Assembly: GCF_003049505.1 (NCBI RefSeq)
Contig: NZ_PYWN01000006.1
Coordinates: 38,269 to 102,268 of the forward strand
DNA from: Metasolibacillus meyeri
GTDB lineage: Bacteria > Bacillota > Bacilli > Bacillales_A > Planococcaceae
Length of the DNA: 64,000 bases
Reading direction: 5' to 3'
A program made the position numbers and the translations under genes. The stretch's first letter is position 1; each line of letters begins with the position of its first letter. The notes under the pieces were generated by a model that was not told where the DNA came from, did no database searches, and was given only the letters and a program-made list of their open reading frames with translations. This document shows positions 9,810 to 17,719 of this stretch, piece after piece.

Positions 9810-10340
9810 ATGACTAAACTACCTAAAATTTATTTGAGAGAATTAACGCTTCATGATGTAGAAGACCGTTATCAATGGTGTCTTGATAAAGAGGTAATCA
9901 AGCATTTAAATATGCCTGAGCAGTATCCACCTTTTAGCCGAGAAGAAACGGAACATTGGATTAAAATGTGTATTGCCAAAACAAATGGCTATGAACAAAA
10001 AGCCATTGTTACAGAAAAGGGAAAGCATATTGGTTGGATCGATTTAAAAAACATCGATAAACTTAACAGACACGCCGAATTAGGGCTAGCAATAGGCGAT
10101 AAAGCTTATTGGGGAAAAGGTTATGGGCTTTCAGCAATGAAAGAGATGCTCTTGTGGGGCTTTAACGAGCTAAATCTTAATAAAATTTGGCTTAGAGTAG
10201 AAGTTGATAATGACAAGGCAATCAAGTCCTATAAGCGGATTGGCTATGTTGAAGAAGGTATATTACGACAAGACCGCTTAAGAAATGGTGAGTTTGTTGA
10301 TCGTTTACGAATGAGTATACTTAAACATGAGTTTTTTTGA
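9810..10340 (+). CDS. GNAT N-acetyltransferase, RimJ/RimL-like
   Basis: A 176-residue acetyl-CoA-dependent acetyltransferase of the RimJ/RimL type. The acetyl-CoA loop is visible as YWGKGYGLSAMKEML, with the C-terminal NDKAIKSYKRIGYVEEG signature. The acceptor (protein N-terminus, amino acid or drug) is not identifiable. ATG 9810 is preferred over ATG 9804 because GGAAAGG ends immediately before the latter and six bases before the former. Confidence 0.88.
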   Translation: MTKLPKIYLRELTLHDVEDRYQWCLDKEVIKHLNMPEQYPPFSREETEHWIKMCIAKTNGYEQKAIVTEKGKHIGWIDLKNIDKLNRHAELGLAIGDKAYWGKGYGLSAMKEMLLWGFNELNLNKIWLRVEVDNDKAIKSYKRIGYVEEGILRQDRLRNGEFVDRLRMSILKHEFF

Positions 10341-10359
10341 TTAATATAATTTGTAAAAA

Positions 10360-10386
10360 AGCCTACACTTTATCGCAGTGTAGGCT
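10360..10386. terminator. Bidirectional terminator between convergent genes
   Basis: AGCCTACACT (10360-10369) pairs with AGTGTAGGCT (10377-10386). The T-run lies on the - strand, so it mainly serves the GIY-YIG gene. Confidence 0.85.
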
Positions 10387-10391
10387 GTCGT

Positions 10392-10775
10392 TTATTCAAA
10401 GAAAACTTTATCGAGGTTATACTTCGCACGCAATGTATTGATTGCATACGTTTCATAAATTTCACGTTCCATTGCGTCTTCGATTTCGTACACTTCGATT
10501 TTAAAAATTTCATCGCGATATTTTTTCATCGGTGACACATTGTCCTCGAAATGCTTTTTAATACGTTGACGAATTTTACGCGCTTTCCCAACAAATAAAA
10601 GTTCATTTTTTTCATTGTAGAAGAAGAAAATGCCGCCTTTTTCACGTGTGATTTTATGGAAATCAATAAAGCCGTGGAATGGCGTAATTTCTACATCCCC
10701 TGGTTTTACTACTTGTTCACGTTGACGAATGACAAGATCTGGTTTTGGTAATTCAATTTTAATCAAAAAATTCAC
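10392..10775 (-). CDS. GIY-YIG nuclease, UvrC N-terminal-like
   Basis: A 127-residue protein resembling the GIY-YIG domain of UvrC and B. subtilis YurQ. Residues GGIFFFYNEKNELLFVGKA match the pattern (the GIY and YIG motifs are altered to GIF and FVG), followed by the conserved Arg-rich helix KIRQRIKKHF and a Glu-rich helix (EDAMEREIYETYAINTLRAKYN). It lacks the rest of UvrC. The start may be GTG at 10775 or TTG at 10766, which is better spaced from AAGGGA. Predicted DNA-repair-type nuclease; activity unproven given the altered motif. Confidence 0.8.
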   Translation of the reverse strand: MNFLIKIELPKPDLVIRQREQVVKPGDVEITPFHGFIDFHKITREKGGIFFFYNEKNELLFVGKARKIRQRIKKHFEDNVSPMKKYRDEIFKIEVYEIEDAMEREIYETYAINTLRAKYNLDKVFFE

Positions 10776-10987
10776 GTCCCTTATTGTATTGAAGCTTTAT
10801 TCTACCATGAATTACCGAGCTTGGCTATTATCAATCATCTTCCGCTGCATCATTGGAATAAAGCCCTTTTTCAGCTTGCACCCATGCCTTTAAATCTTTT
10901 CTATCAGAAGTTAACATACAAAAATTAATTGATTCAGATATAAAGTTTAAGAAAATTTGGGAAAGCGATTGTCGAAACCATCGTATT

Positions 10988-11479
10988 TTGTATTGTCAGT
11001 TAAATAAAAACGATGAAGGGATTCCAGCGCATTTTCATCCATCCGGCGAAGATAGTGCTATTGTTTTGCAAGGAGAGCTCACATACGATGTTAGCTTTGA
11101 ACAACAATTAAAAGCAGTGGAAAATGATATTGTTTTTGGGTGGACTAATTATGTCCATGGCTACCATAATAGCAGTCTAACAGCCCTACATATTCTTATA
11201 TTTGCTACACCAGAGCATAATGAAAGTATATATGATCCAGCATACTTACCAAAAGGGGAATATCCATCCATCCGCTTGGCTAAAATGACGTCAGATATGA
11301 TGAAAATAACATCTGAGCGTATGATTTTTTCAACCAAACAAAGAAATATAGCACAGCATAACATGATGATTTTTGATTGCTATAAAAAAGAGCTACAAAT
11401 AATGGAGCATCACGACCAGCCTGCATCTATCCAACCTAATAGCATAGTTATCCAATTTAAGGATAATGCCAACATGTAG
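10988..11479 (+). CDS. Cupin-fold protein with uncertain or lost 5' end
   Basis: A 163-residue reading frame with a cupin metal-site pattern (PAHFHPSGEDSAIVLQGELTY, later YVHGYHNSS). The frame stays open upstream to 10862 with sensible protein-like codons (for example IQKLIDSDIKFKKIW), but that stretch contains no ATG, GTG or TTG. The first usual start is TTG 10988, which has no ribosome binding site. The gene is either truncated or decayed at its 5' end, or it uses a non-standard start. Function unknown. Confidence 0.55.
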   Translation: MYCQLNKNDEGIPAHFHPSGEDSAIVLQGELTYDVSFEQQLKAVENDIVFGWTNYVHGYHNSSLTALHILIFATPEHNESIYDPAYLPKGEYPSIRLAKMTSDMMKITSERMIFSTKQRNIAQHNMMIFDCYKKELQIMEHHDQPASIQPNSIVIQFKDNANM

Positions 11480-11642
11480 TAAGATAAATTTAGAAAAAAT
11501 AAATTCATATTATACGACACTAAGTTTTATAGATTTATTTCTCATTCACGTCCCTAAATATTATAAAACAATATTTAATTCTCGCACAATTTATAACAAT
11601 AAACGCAAGTGCATATAATTGCAAATTGTATGTACTCTCCAG

Positions 11643-11668
11643 TATACTAAAACTATCACGTGATAGTT
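11643..11668 (+). promoter_or_regulatory. -10 box and 18-bp palindrome before the merR gene
   Basis: TATACT at 11643-11648 (with TTGCAA at 11619-11624 as a possible -35 box, 18-nt spacer) is followed directly by the perfect palindrome AACTATCACGTGATAGTT at 11651-11668. The palindrome is a strong candidate operator for the MerR protein encoded next to it. Confidence 0.6.
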
Positions 11669-11692
11669 TGGAGGGATTCATTTGGGATCGAG

Positions 11693-12079
11693 ATGCTGAA
11701 AATTGGGGAACTAGCTGAAATGACAGGAATTACGAAGCGCACAATCGATTATTATACGAATCTAGGTTTGCTGAAAGCTCAACGTTCTAGTTCCAACTAC
11801 CGCTATTACAACCAAGAGGCAATAGAAAAACTGGACTTTATTGAAAAAAAGAAAAAAGAAGGGCTTTCATTAGAGCAAATTAAAGATTTGATTGAACCGA
11901 AAATGGAAGAAATCGATATTCAAGATATACGTGTGCAAATGCAACAGCTAGAAAAAGAGGTGGCATTGCTCGTGACAAAGTTATCAAAAGAAGACCAGCT
12001 TGCTCAACAAAGTATTGTAACAAAAATGAAGCAAGACAGTAAAACATTAATACAATCATTATTACTATTAATCACATAG
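11693..12079 (+). CDS. MerR-family transcriptional regulator
   Basis: A 128-residue regulator with a typical MerR winged-helix N-terminus (KIGELAEMTGITKRTIDYYTNLGLL, then a second basic wing ending NYRYYNQEAIEKLDFI) and a coiled coil from about residue 75. No CueR/ZntR-type metal cysteines are seen, so the effector is unknown. It is followed by and coupled to a CorC-type membrane protein. A MerR regulator next to such a protein also occurs in B. subtilis (yhdQ and yhdP). ATG 11693 is the first usual start in frame, although GGAGG lies rather far upstream. Confidence 0.88.
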   Translation: MLKIGELAEMTGITKRTIDYYTNLGLLKAQRSSSNYRYYNQEAIEKLDFIEKKKKEGLSLEQIKDLIEPKMEEIDIQDIRVQMQQLEKEVALLVTKLSKEDQLAQQSIVTKMKQDSKTLIQSLLLLIT

Positions 12080-12119
12080 GAGGTGAAGTCTTACGTTTCA
12101 AACGTAAGACAACTGATTG
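12078..12119 (+). promoter_or_regulatory. Shine-Dalgarno and start codon separated by a hairpin
   Basis: AGGAGGTGA (12078-12086) overlaps the merR stop codon. The only possible start in the next frame is TTG 12117, because an in-frame TGA sits at 12114. Between them GTCTTACGT (12088-12096) pairs with ACGTAAGAC (12102-12110) around TTCAA. Folding the hairpin cuts the 33-nt distance after AGGAGG to about 10 nt, the normal spacing. Confidence 0.65.
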
Positions 12120-13448
12120 ACGACCAGTATCAACTTAACCATTTTTATTATTTTATTAGCTCTAACTGCATTTTTCGTTGCAACAGAGTTTGCTATCGTA
12201 AAGGTGCGCCAGTCACGTATTGACCAGCTCTTAGCAGAAGGTGTGAAAAGTGCGCAATCAGCAAAGCAAGTAACGACACATTTGGATGAATATTTATCTG
12301 CCTGCCAATTAGGTATTACCGTAACTGCACTTGGTATCGGGATGGTAGGGGAGAAAACATTTGAGTTTATTCTGCATCCATTTTTTGAAATGCTCGGTAT
12401 TGGAACAGATTATATTAAAATTTTCACTATTGGTGGGGCTTTCGTTATTGCAACATTTTTACATGTTGTTGTTGGGGAACTAGCACCAAAAACAGTGGCG
12501 ATTCAAAAAGCAGAAAAAGTAACATTGCTGTTTGCAAAGCCAATTATGCTGTTCTATAAAATTTTATATCCTTTCATTTGGTTCTTGAATGGCTCTGCAC
12601 GTATTTTAGTTGGCTTATTTGGTATGAAGCCTGCGAGCGAGCATGAGTTATCACATACGGAGGAAGAGCTACGCTTACTGCTTGCAGAAAGCTTTAAAAG
12701 CGGTGAGATTAATAAAAATGAATTGAAATACGTAAATAATGTTTTTGAATTTGATGATAAAATTGCACGTGAAATTATGGTGCCACGTACAGAAATTGTG
12801 GGCTTTGATATCAGTGCTAATTTCCGTGAAATCATTACACGTATTTCAGAGGAGCGCTATACACGCTACCCAGTTTATGATGGAGACCGCGATAACATCA
12901 TCGGTTTCTTGAATATTAAGGAAATTTTAACATTAGGTATTAATAATCGAATTACAGAGGAAACATTTAAATTTGAAGATTTTATTAATCCTATTTTAAA
13001 AACAATTGAAACAATTCCAATTCACGATTTACTGACGAAAATGCAAAAAGAACGTGTGCATATGGCCGTTTTATTAGATGAATATGGTGGAACATCGGGC
13101 TTAGTGACAGTTGAAGATATTTTAGAGGAGCTTGTCGGTGAAATTCGCGATGAATTTGATGAAGATGAAGTTCCAGATATCCGCAAAGTAGGCGAGGGAC
13201 ATTATATTTTATATGCAAAAATGCTACTAGATGATGTGTCAAAGCTACTACATATTGAGCTAGAAAATCCCGATATCGATACAATTGGCGGCTGGTACTT
13301 CTCGCAAAATACAGATTTACTGGATGATGTTGTCATTGAATATGAAAATTATTCCTTTTCGATTTATGAAAAAGAAGATATTTATTTGCGCTATATTGAA
13401 GTGAAGAAAATAGAAAATGTGCAACCGATTGAAGAAATCGTAGAATAA
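12117..13448 (+). CDS. CorC/HlyC-family membrane protein, Mg2+ efflux type
   Basis: A 443-residue protein with a CNNM/DUF21 transmembrane domain (about residues 1-190), paired CBS domains (about 210-340, with PRTEIVGFD, RYPVYDGDRDNIIGFLNIKE and LLDEYGGTSGLVTVEDILEELVGEI) and a C-terminal CorC_HlyC transporter-associated domain. B. subtilis YhdP (MpfA) of the same architecture exports magnesium. Translation begins at TTG 12117 and is coupled to the merR gene through the structured spacer. The upstream MerR protein is its likely regulator. Confidence 0.9.
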   Translation: MTTSINLTIFIILLALTAFFVATEFAIVKVRQSRIDQLLAEGVKSAQSAKQVTTHLDEYLSACQLGITVTALGIGMVGEKTFEFILHPFFEMLGIGTDYIKIFTIGGAFVIATFLHVVVGELAPKTVAIQKAEKVTLLFAKPIMLFYKILYPFIWFLNGSARILVGLFGMKPASEHELSHTEEELRLLLAESFKSGEINKNELKYVNNVFEFDDKIAREIMVPRTEIVGFDISANFREIITRISEERYTRYPVYDGDRDNIIGFLNIKEILTLGINNRITEETFKFEDFINPILKTIETIPIHDLLTKMQKERVHMAVLLDEYGGTSGLVTVEDILEELVGEIRDEFDEDEVPDIRKVGEGHYILYAKMLLDDVSKLLHIELENPDIDTIGGWYFSQNTDLLDDVVIEYENYSFSIYEKEDIYLRYIEVKKIENVQPIEEIVE

Positions 13449-13454
13449 TTGACA

Positions 13455-13484
13455 AGAGGGCTGTCCAAAAATGGGCAGCCCTCT
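13455..13484. terminator. Terminator between convergent genes
   Basis: AGAGGGCTGTCC (13455-13466) pairs with GGGCAGCCCTCT (13473-13484). Confidence 0.8.
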
Positions 13485-13497
13485 ATTAATTCAAATA

Positions 13498-14367
13498 TTA
13501 ATTATTAATCTCTCCAAAAGTGATTTTCATGTTAGGGGCGTATATTAAAGAGGAATCCAGGTTAAATACTTGTGAAAACAGAAGTTCAGCCTCAAATTGT
13601 TCCTGTGCTTCCTTCAATGTAACCCCACGTTTTAGCAATTTTTCGATAAACTGATCTTTTTTTACAGGTTCTCCACCTATGCCTTCTGCTTTAAGCGAAT
13701 CAAACAATTTTTGCTTCTCTTGCTTTTGCTGATCTGGATGGAGGAAATTCACTTTATCACTGACTCTGCACTCAATGTTCTTCACACCCAATTCAGCTAG
13801 ATAGTTTGGTATTTTGGCTCCAACATTGCCATCAATTCCTGTACTCTCTTCGAATAACTTCTGAAGAATACCAAGTGGAACAATTTGTGATTGTTTATAC
13901 CCTTCGAGTTCGTAGGACGACATACCTGAAATCCAGTGCGGCTCAAAACAAATTATTTTTCCAGCGTTAGCAATCGCATTTACCATTCGTTGAAGCATTT
14001 TTTTAGGTTCAGAAATATGTAATAAAAATGCATGACAAACAGCAATGTCATACTTACTCTTTAATTCAATCTCATGAGTATCTTCGACAAAGAACTCCGT
14101 TTCATATGGAAGCTTAGAGAAATACTCTTTTGCCTTATGAATAAGTTGTTGTCCTTTATCTATCCCAGTATATTTAGAGCCTTTCGGTAAAAGAGGTAAT
14201 AATTTAAGCCCTAAATACCCAAATCCGCAACCAAAATCAATCATATGTACAGGTTTAGAAATTTTCCAAACAGACTTTACTAAAAAATCTAAATAGTCAT
14301 CGTTATAATATAAATCTCTCGTTCTTTTCAGGTATTCAAGTTGGGTATCCCAATAGTACTCCTCCAT
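13498..14367 (-). CDS. Class I SAM-dependent methyltransferase
   Basis: A 289-residue protein. The SAM-binding motif I is clear (MIDFGCGFGYLGLKLL), with the acidic motif II GIDKGQ and a DIAVCHAFLLHI segment typical of small-molecule methyltransferases. The C-terminal third is helical and Lys/Glu-rich. The substrate is not identifiable. ATG 14367 is chosen because it lies seven bases after GGGAGGG; a TTG at 14373 is too close to that site. Confidence 0.85.
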   Translation of the reverse strand: MEEYYWDTQLEYLKRTRDLYYNDDYLDFLVKSVWKISKPVHMIDFGCGFGYLGLKLLPLLPKGSKYTGIDKGQQLIHKAKEYFSKLPYETEFFVEDTHEIELKSKYDIAVCHAFLLHISEPKKMLQRMVNAIANAGKIICFEPHWISGMSSYELEGYKQSQIVPLGILQKLFEESTGIDGNVGAKIPNYLAELGVKNIECRVSDKVNFLHPDQQKQEKQKLFDSLKAEGIGGEPVKKDQFIEKLLKRGVTLKEAQEQFEAELLFSQVFNLDSSLIYAPNMKITFGEINN

Positions 14368-14485
14368 ATCCAAGCCCTCCCTATCTTTTTTAAAACGCTA
14401 CTCAACTATACTACTCTGTTAATTTAAGTGCAACCCTTCGTTTCCTAAATTGCAATATATTGGATGTTGAAAGGCTCATTTGTTT

Positions 14486-14575
14486 TATAATAGTCATGAG
14501 GCATTCACTCCAATCAGGTTAGGTTGTTTAGTCGCTACCATTATGCCAAATTTGGGGAGGTGCCTCATTTTTATT
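14486..14575 (+). ncRNA. Candidate small RNA with its own -10 box and terminator-like end
   Basis: TATAAT at 14486-14491 is followed by ATGAGGCA (14496-14503), whose reverse complement TGCCTCAT lies at 14561-14568 and is followed by TTTTTATTT. A transcript of about 75 nt closed by this stem would fit a small RNA or attenuator. No good -35 box is seen. The reverse strand carries a 24-codon frame (14494-14568) that I do not trust. Confidence 0.3.
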
Positions 14576-14621
14576 TGTTTGAAACCCTTGATACTTAAGG
14601 GATGAAAATGATGAAATTAAC

Positions 14622-15857
14622 TCATTTAAATTTTTTTAAAACAAGTGCTGCATTATGGCCTCCGAAGCCAAATGAGTTAGTTAGTCCTATGTTTATGTTA
14701 GCTTGACGTGCAACTGATGCTACATAATCCAAATCACATAATGAATCAGGATTTTCCAAATTAATTGTTGGAGGGATTATGCCTTCCTTTAAACTGATAG
14801 CTAAAGCAATGGCTTCCACGCCACCAGATGCGCCTAACATATGACCAAGCATAGATTTATTGGCTGTTACAGGAATCTGATAAACCTGTTCACCGAACAA
14901 CTGTTTAATAGCTAGCGTTTCAGAAATATCCCCGACTTTTGTACTAGTTGCATGTGCACTAATAACATCAATTTCTTCAGGTGATATATTGGCATTTTTT
15001 AGAGCTGATTTCATCGCAAGATAAGCGCCCTTGCCTTCAGGATGTGTAGCTACGATATGATGTGCGTCTGAACTTGTACCATATCCAATGACTTCTGCAT
15101 AAATTTTTGCGTTTCTGTGTAAGGCGTGAGATAAAGATTCTAGGATTAGAATACCGGCGCCTTCTGACATAACAAATCCATCTCGACTTTCATCAAATGG
15201 GCGACTAGCTTTAGTAGGTTCCTCGTTTCTTGTGGATAGTGCTGTGGCATTACTAAAACTTGCTAATGATAAATCAGTTATTGCTGCCTCTGTGCCACCA
15301 GCAAACATTACATCGACATCTCCAGAACGAATCAGTCTAAATGCTTCACCAATCGCTGTATTTCCAATTGCACAAGCAGAAACAGGTGACAATGAGGGAC
15401 CCATTGCATTCCATTTGATGCTAATATGTGCAGCAGCAGCATTAGACATCATAGCAGGAACTAAAGTTGGACTAACTCTTCTTGGTCCCTGTTGCCTAAG
15501 CATATCAATATTCGCTATTAAGGTTTCAATTCCACCTATACCTGAACCTACATAAACACCCAACCTTTCTGCATTTACACCATTAGCATCTAAATCGGAA
15601 TCTATCCAGGCTTGTTCAGCAGCCGCTAAAGCAAATTGAGAAAAACGATCTAACCGTCTTGCTTCCTTTCTCCCTAGTACTTCATCAGCATTAAAATCAT
15701 GGACAACACCTGCAATTTTTGTTTTAAAGTGAGTAACATCAAATGTATTAATAGTAGATATGCCAGATTTTCCGTTAATTAGATTGTGCCAAAATGTTTG
15801 AATGTTATTTCCAATAGGAGAAACTACTCCTACCCCCGTAATCACAACTCTTTCCAT
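14622..15857 (-). CDS. Beta-ketoacyl-ACP synthase II-like (FabF family)
   Basis: A 411-residue condensing enzyme that would extend acyl chains on acyl carrier protein. The active-site cysteine is in SPVSACAIGNTAIGEA (Cys162); the histidines are in SAHATSTKVGD and NKSMLGHMLGASGGVEA. The usual FabF sequence is AHGTST-P, so AHATSTKVGD is slightly off-standard. No other fatty-acid synthesis gene is adjacent and an HTH regulator is divergent, so this looks like an accessory paralogue and not the housekeeping fabF. Confidence 0.9.
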   Translation of the reverse strand: MERVVITGVGVVSPIGNNIQTFWHNLINGKSGISTINTFDVTHFKTKIAGVVHDFNADEVLGRKEARRLDRFSQFALAAAEQAWIDSDLDANGVNAERLGVYVGSGIGGIETLIANIDMLRQQGPRRVSPTLVPAMMSNAAAAHISIKWNAMGPSLSPVSACAIGNTAIGEAFRLIRSGDVDVMFAGGTEAAITDLSLASFSNATALSTRNEEPTKASRPFDESRDGFVMSEGAGILILESLSHALHRNAKIYAEVIGYGTSSDAHHIVATHPEGKGAYLAMKSALKNANISPEEIDVISAHATSTKVGDISETLAIKQLFGEQVYQIPVTANKSMLGHMLGASGGVEAIALAISLKEGIIPPTINLENPDSLCDLDYVASVARQANINIGLTNSFGFGGHNAALVLKKFK

Positions 15858-15925
15858 TTTCCATCCCTCCAGATTAATATTATACTTATATCTTACCCTC
15901 TATTTATCCTATTACAAGTGACCAT

Positions 15926-15954
15926 TTATCATAGTATAATTACTAATATGATAA
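15926..15954. promoter_or_regulatory. Imperfect palindrome in the fabF-like/HTH divergent intergenic region
   Basis: TTATCATAGTA and TACTAATATGATAA form an imperfect inverted repeat in the 121-bp gap between divergent starts. It is a candidate operator for the HTH protein encoded on the right. Confidence 0.45.
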
Positions 15955-15978
15955 CAACGAAGAAGGGAGCTTTTAAAA

Positions 15979-16830
15979 TTGGATGATAAAACTAGGCTAG
16001 AAGCTTTGTCTACATTTTTGAAAAATAAACGCGCTCAAATTAATCCAGAGTTTGTTGGTTTACCTGTAGGTACGAGAAGAAGAACACCAGGTTTACGCCG
16101 GGAAGAAGTAGCGCAATTAGCAGGGGTAAGTACAACTTGGTATACATGGCTTGAGCAAGGAAGAGATATAAAGGTTTCTTCAGACGTTCTCTATTGTATT
16201 TCTACAGCGCTAAACTTAAATAAGGATGAAAGGGACTATTTTTATAACTTAGCCTTAGAGGCAAAATCAGAAATTACCTCACCAAAAGAAGGGCAATCTG
16301 AAATTAGCCATTCTTTAAAAAAAATACTAACTGAATTAAAGTACTGCCCGACAATCATTACAGACCGATATTGCCATATTGTAGGCTGGAATGCTGCAGC
16401 TGCTCATGTTTTTTTGGATTTCGAAAAAATACCAAATGAACAAAGAAACCTAATCCGTTTAGTTTTTACTAGAAAAGAATTTAAAGCATTAGCTGTTAAT
16501 TGGGAACATTTTGCAAAGGGCTTTCTTGCTATTTTTCGTACCTATTATGGTTATTATTTAGGTGATAAATGGTATAGTCAATTTATAGAAGAAATGAGCC
16601 AATCCCATTCGGAATTTCAAGATTTATGGCAAGCAAGTCAAGTAAGTAAGGCACCAGAAATGGTCATCGAATTCAGACATGCTAAAGTAGGAAAGATGTT
16701 ATTTAATTTAACGTCTTTCCAAGTTCAAGGAGATATGGATTTAAGATGTAGTGTCTATACACCAATAGAGGAAACAGATACCGAAAATAAGTTAAAAAGA
16801 CTATTGAAGAGCGTTTCTGTTGAAGATTAA
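15979..16830 (+). CDS. HTH regulator of the MmyB-like type
   Basis: A 283-residue regulator. An N-terminal XRE-type helix-turn-helix (RRTPGLRREEVAQLAGVSTTWY, TWLEQGRDIKVS) is followed by the MmyB-like ligand-binding domain (about residues 110-275; PTIITDRYCHIVGWNAAA). This family often controls a divergent oxidoreductase or lipid gene, perhaps sensing fatty acids, which suits the divergent fabF-like gene. The start is TTG 15979, nine bases after AAGGGAG. Confidence 0.85.
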   Translation: MDDKTRLEALSTFLKNKRAQINPEFVGLPVGTRRRTPGLRREEVAQLAGVSTTWYTWLEQGRDIKVSSDVLYCISTALNLNKDERDYFYNLALEAKSEITSPKEGQSEISHSLKKILTELKYCPTIITDRYCHIVGWNAAAAHVFLDFEKIPNEQRNLIRLVFTRKEFKALAVNWEHFAKGFLAIFRTYYGYYLGDKWYSQFIEEMSQSHSEFQDLWQASQVSKAPEMVIEFRHAKVGKMLFNLTSFQVQGDMDLRCSVYTPIEETDTENKLKRLLKSVSVED

Positions 16831-16992
16831 GCTAATTTATTGGTTGTTGTTTTTACTGTAATTTGTTTGATTGCCCTCTCTAATAATAACTTTAATGCTG
16901 TATTAGCAATTCCTTTTCCGATATTTTTATATAACCAATATGACCTAGCTATTGATTATATAAAACGTAAAATGTCATATATTTCTCATTTT

Positions 16993-17160
16993 TGCTGTAA
17001 GGCCTCACTTTAAAATAGCTAGTGAAAACGAAATAATTAAGTGGAGGATGAGGTTGGTTAAAAGCGTCACATCCATGTGACAATATCGACATTAGCAAAT
17101 CTTTTTTGTACCGAAAGCGGAGCGTCAGAAAACTTCCGCTGATTGAAGGTTCATTTTATT
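16993..17160 (+). repeat. Dispersed intergenic repeat, copy B
   Basis: A degenerate copy, in opposite orientation, of the element at 22651-22789. Shared blocks include GCTGTAAG, AAAATAG, AAACGAAAT, TTAAGTGG and GATTGAAGGTTCA. Copy B also holds a CGAAAGCGGAGCGTCAG segment like the one at 29469-29549. The surrounding gap (16831-17251) has no gene. Confidence 0.6.
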
Positions 17161-17251
17161 ATGTTGAAAGAGGTTAATATATAATCCTCCTTAAGCAGTC
17201 GTTTAAAGGAGGATGTTTTCGGCTACACTCCACGATAAGGAGGTAGATGTT

Positions 17252-17665
17252 TTGTTATTATTAGAAACAGCGCTTGTAGGGCGTGAGGCAAAGTACGGTT
17301 TATTGCGCAGCCAAATTTGCAAATATGGCTTTTCAATTGGTGGCAATTGGGATTATGATCATGGCAGCTTTGATATCGCGCTATGGCGTGAAGGGGGAAC
17401 AACCATTTATTTGCGAGCCCCTTTCGTTGTAGTGGAGGGGGAAATGGATTGCTATGACTGCATTATTCGCTTTCAAAAGCCCTTTATTATTAAGCATATC
17501 GTCAATATAGGATTGGACTATGACGAAAGCTCTTGGCTAGATGCCACAGGGGCAAGCCAATTCCAGTCACCAATTGAAAAGGATGCAGAAATATGTCAAA
17601 AAAGCAAATGGCGTACAGTAGGGCAAGAAGTCGTTGAAAATCAATTAATCCCTTATATTCATTAA
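17252..17665 (+). CDS. YugN-like protein
   Basis: A 137-residue protein with the YugN-family pattern: CKYGFSIGGNWDYDHGSFD, then LRAPF and VVEGEMD strands and a QFQSPIEKDAEI segment. Function unknown. The start is TTG 17252, eight bases after AAGGAGG (17237-17243). An upstream in-frame ATG at 17213 touches another GGAGG directly and is less likely. Monocistronic, upstream of an esterase gene. Confidence 0.82.
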   Translation: MLLLETALVGREAKYGLLRSQICKYGFSIGGNWDYDHGSFDIALWREGGTTIYLRAPFVVVEGEMDCYDCIIRFQKPFIIKHIVNIGLDYDESSWLDATGASQFQSPIEKDAEICQKSKWRTVGQEVVENQLIPYIH

Positions 17666-17719
17666 AAAACAGGATTTGCTTTTCTCCTTCACGAATATAG
17701 ATTGTAAGGAGGGAAGCGT

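Noticed and set aside
14494..14568. 24-codon - strand frame within the candidate small RNA
   Set aside because: It starts and ends in the arms of the inverted repeat and has no ribosome binding site.
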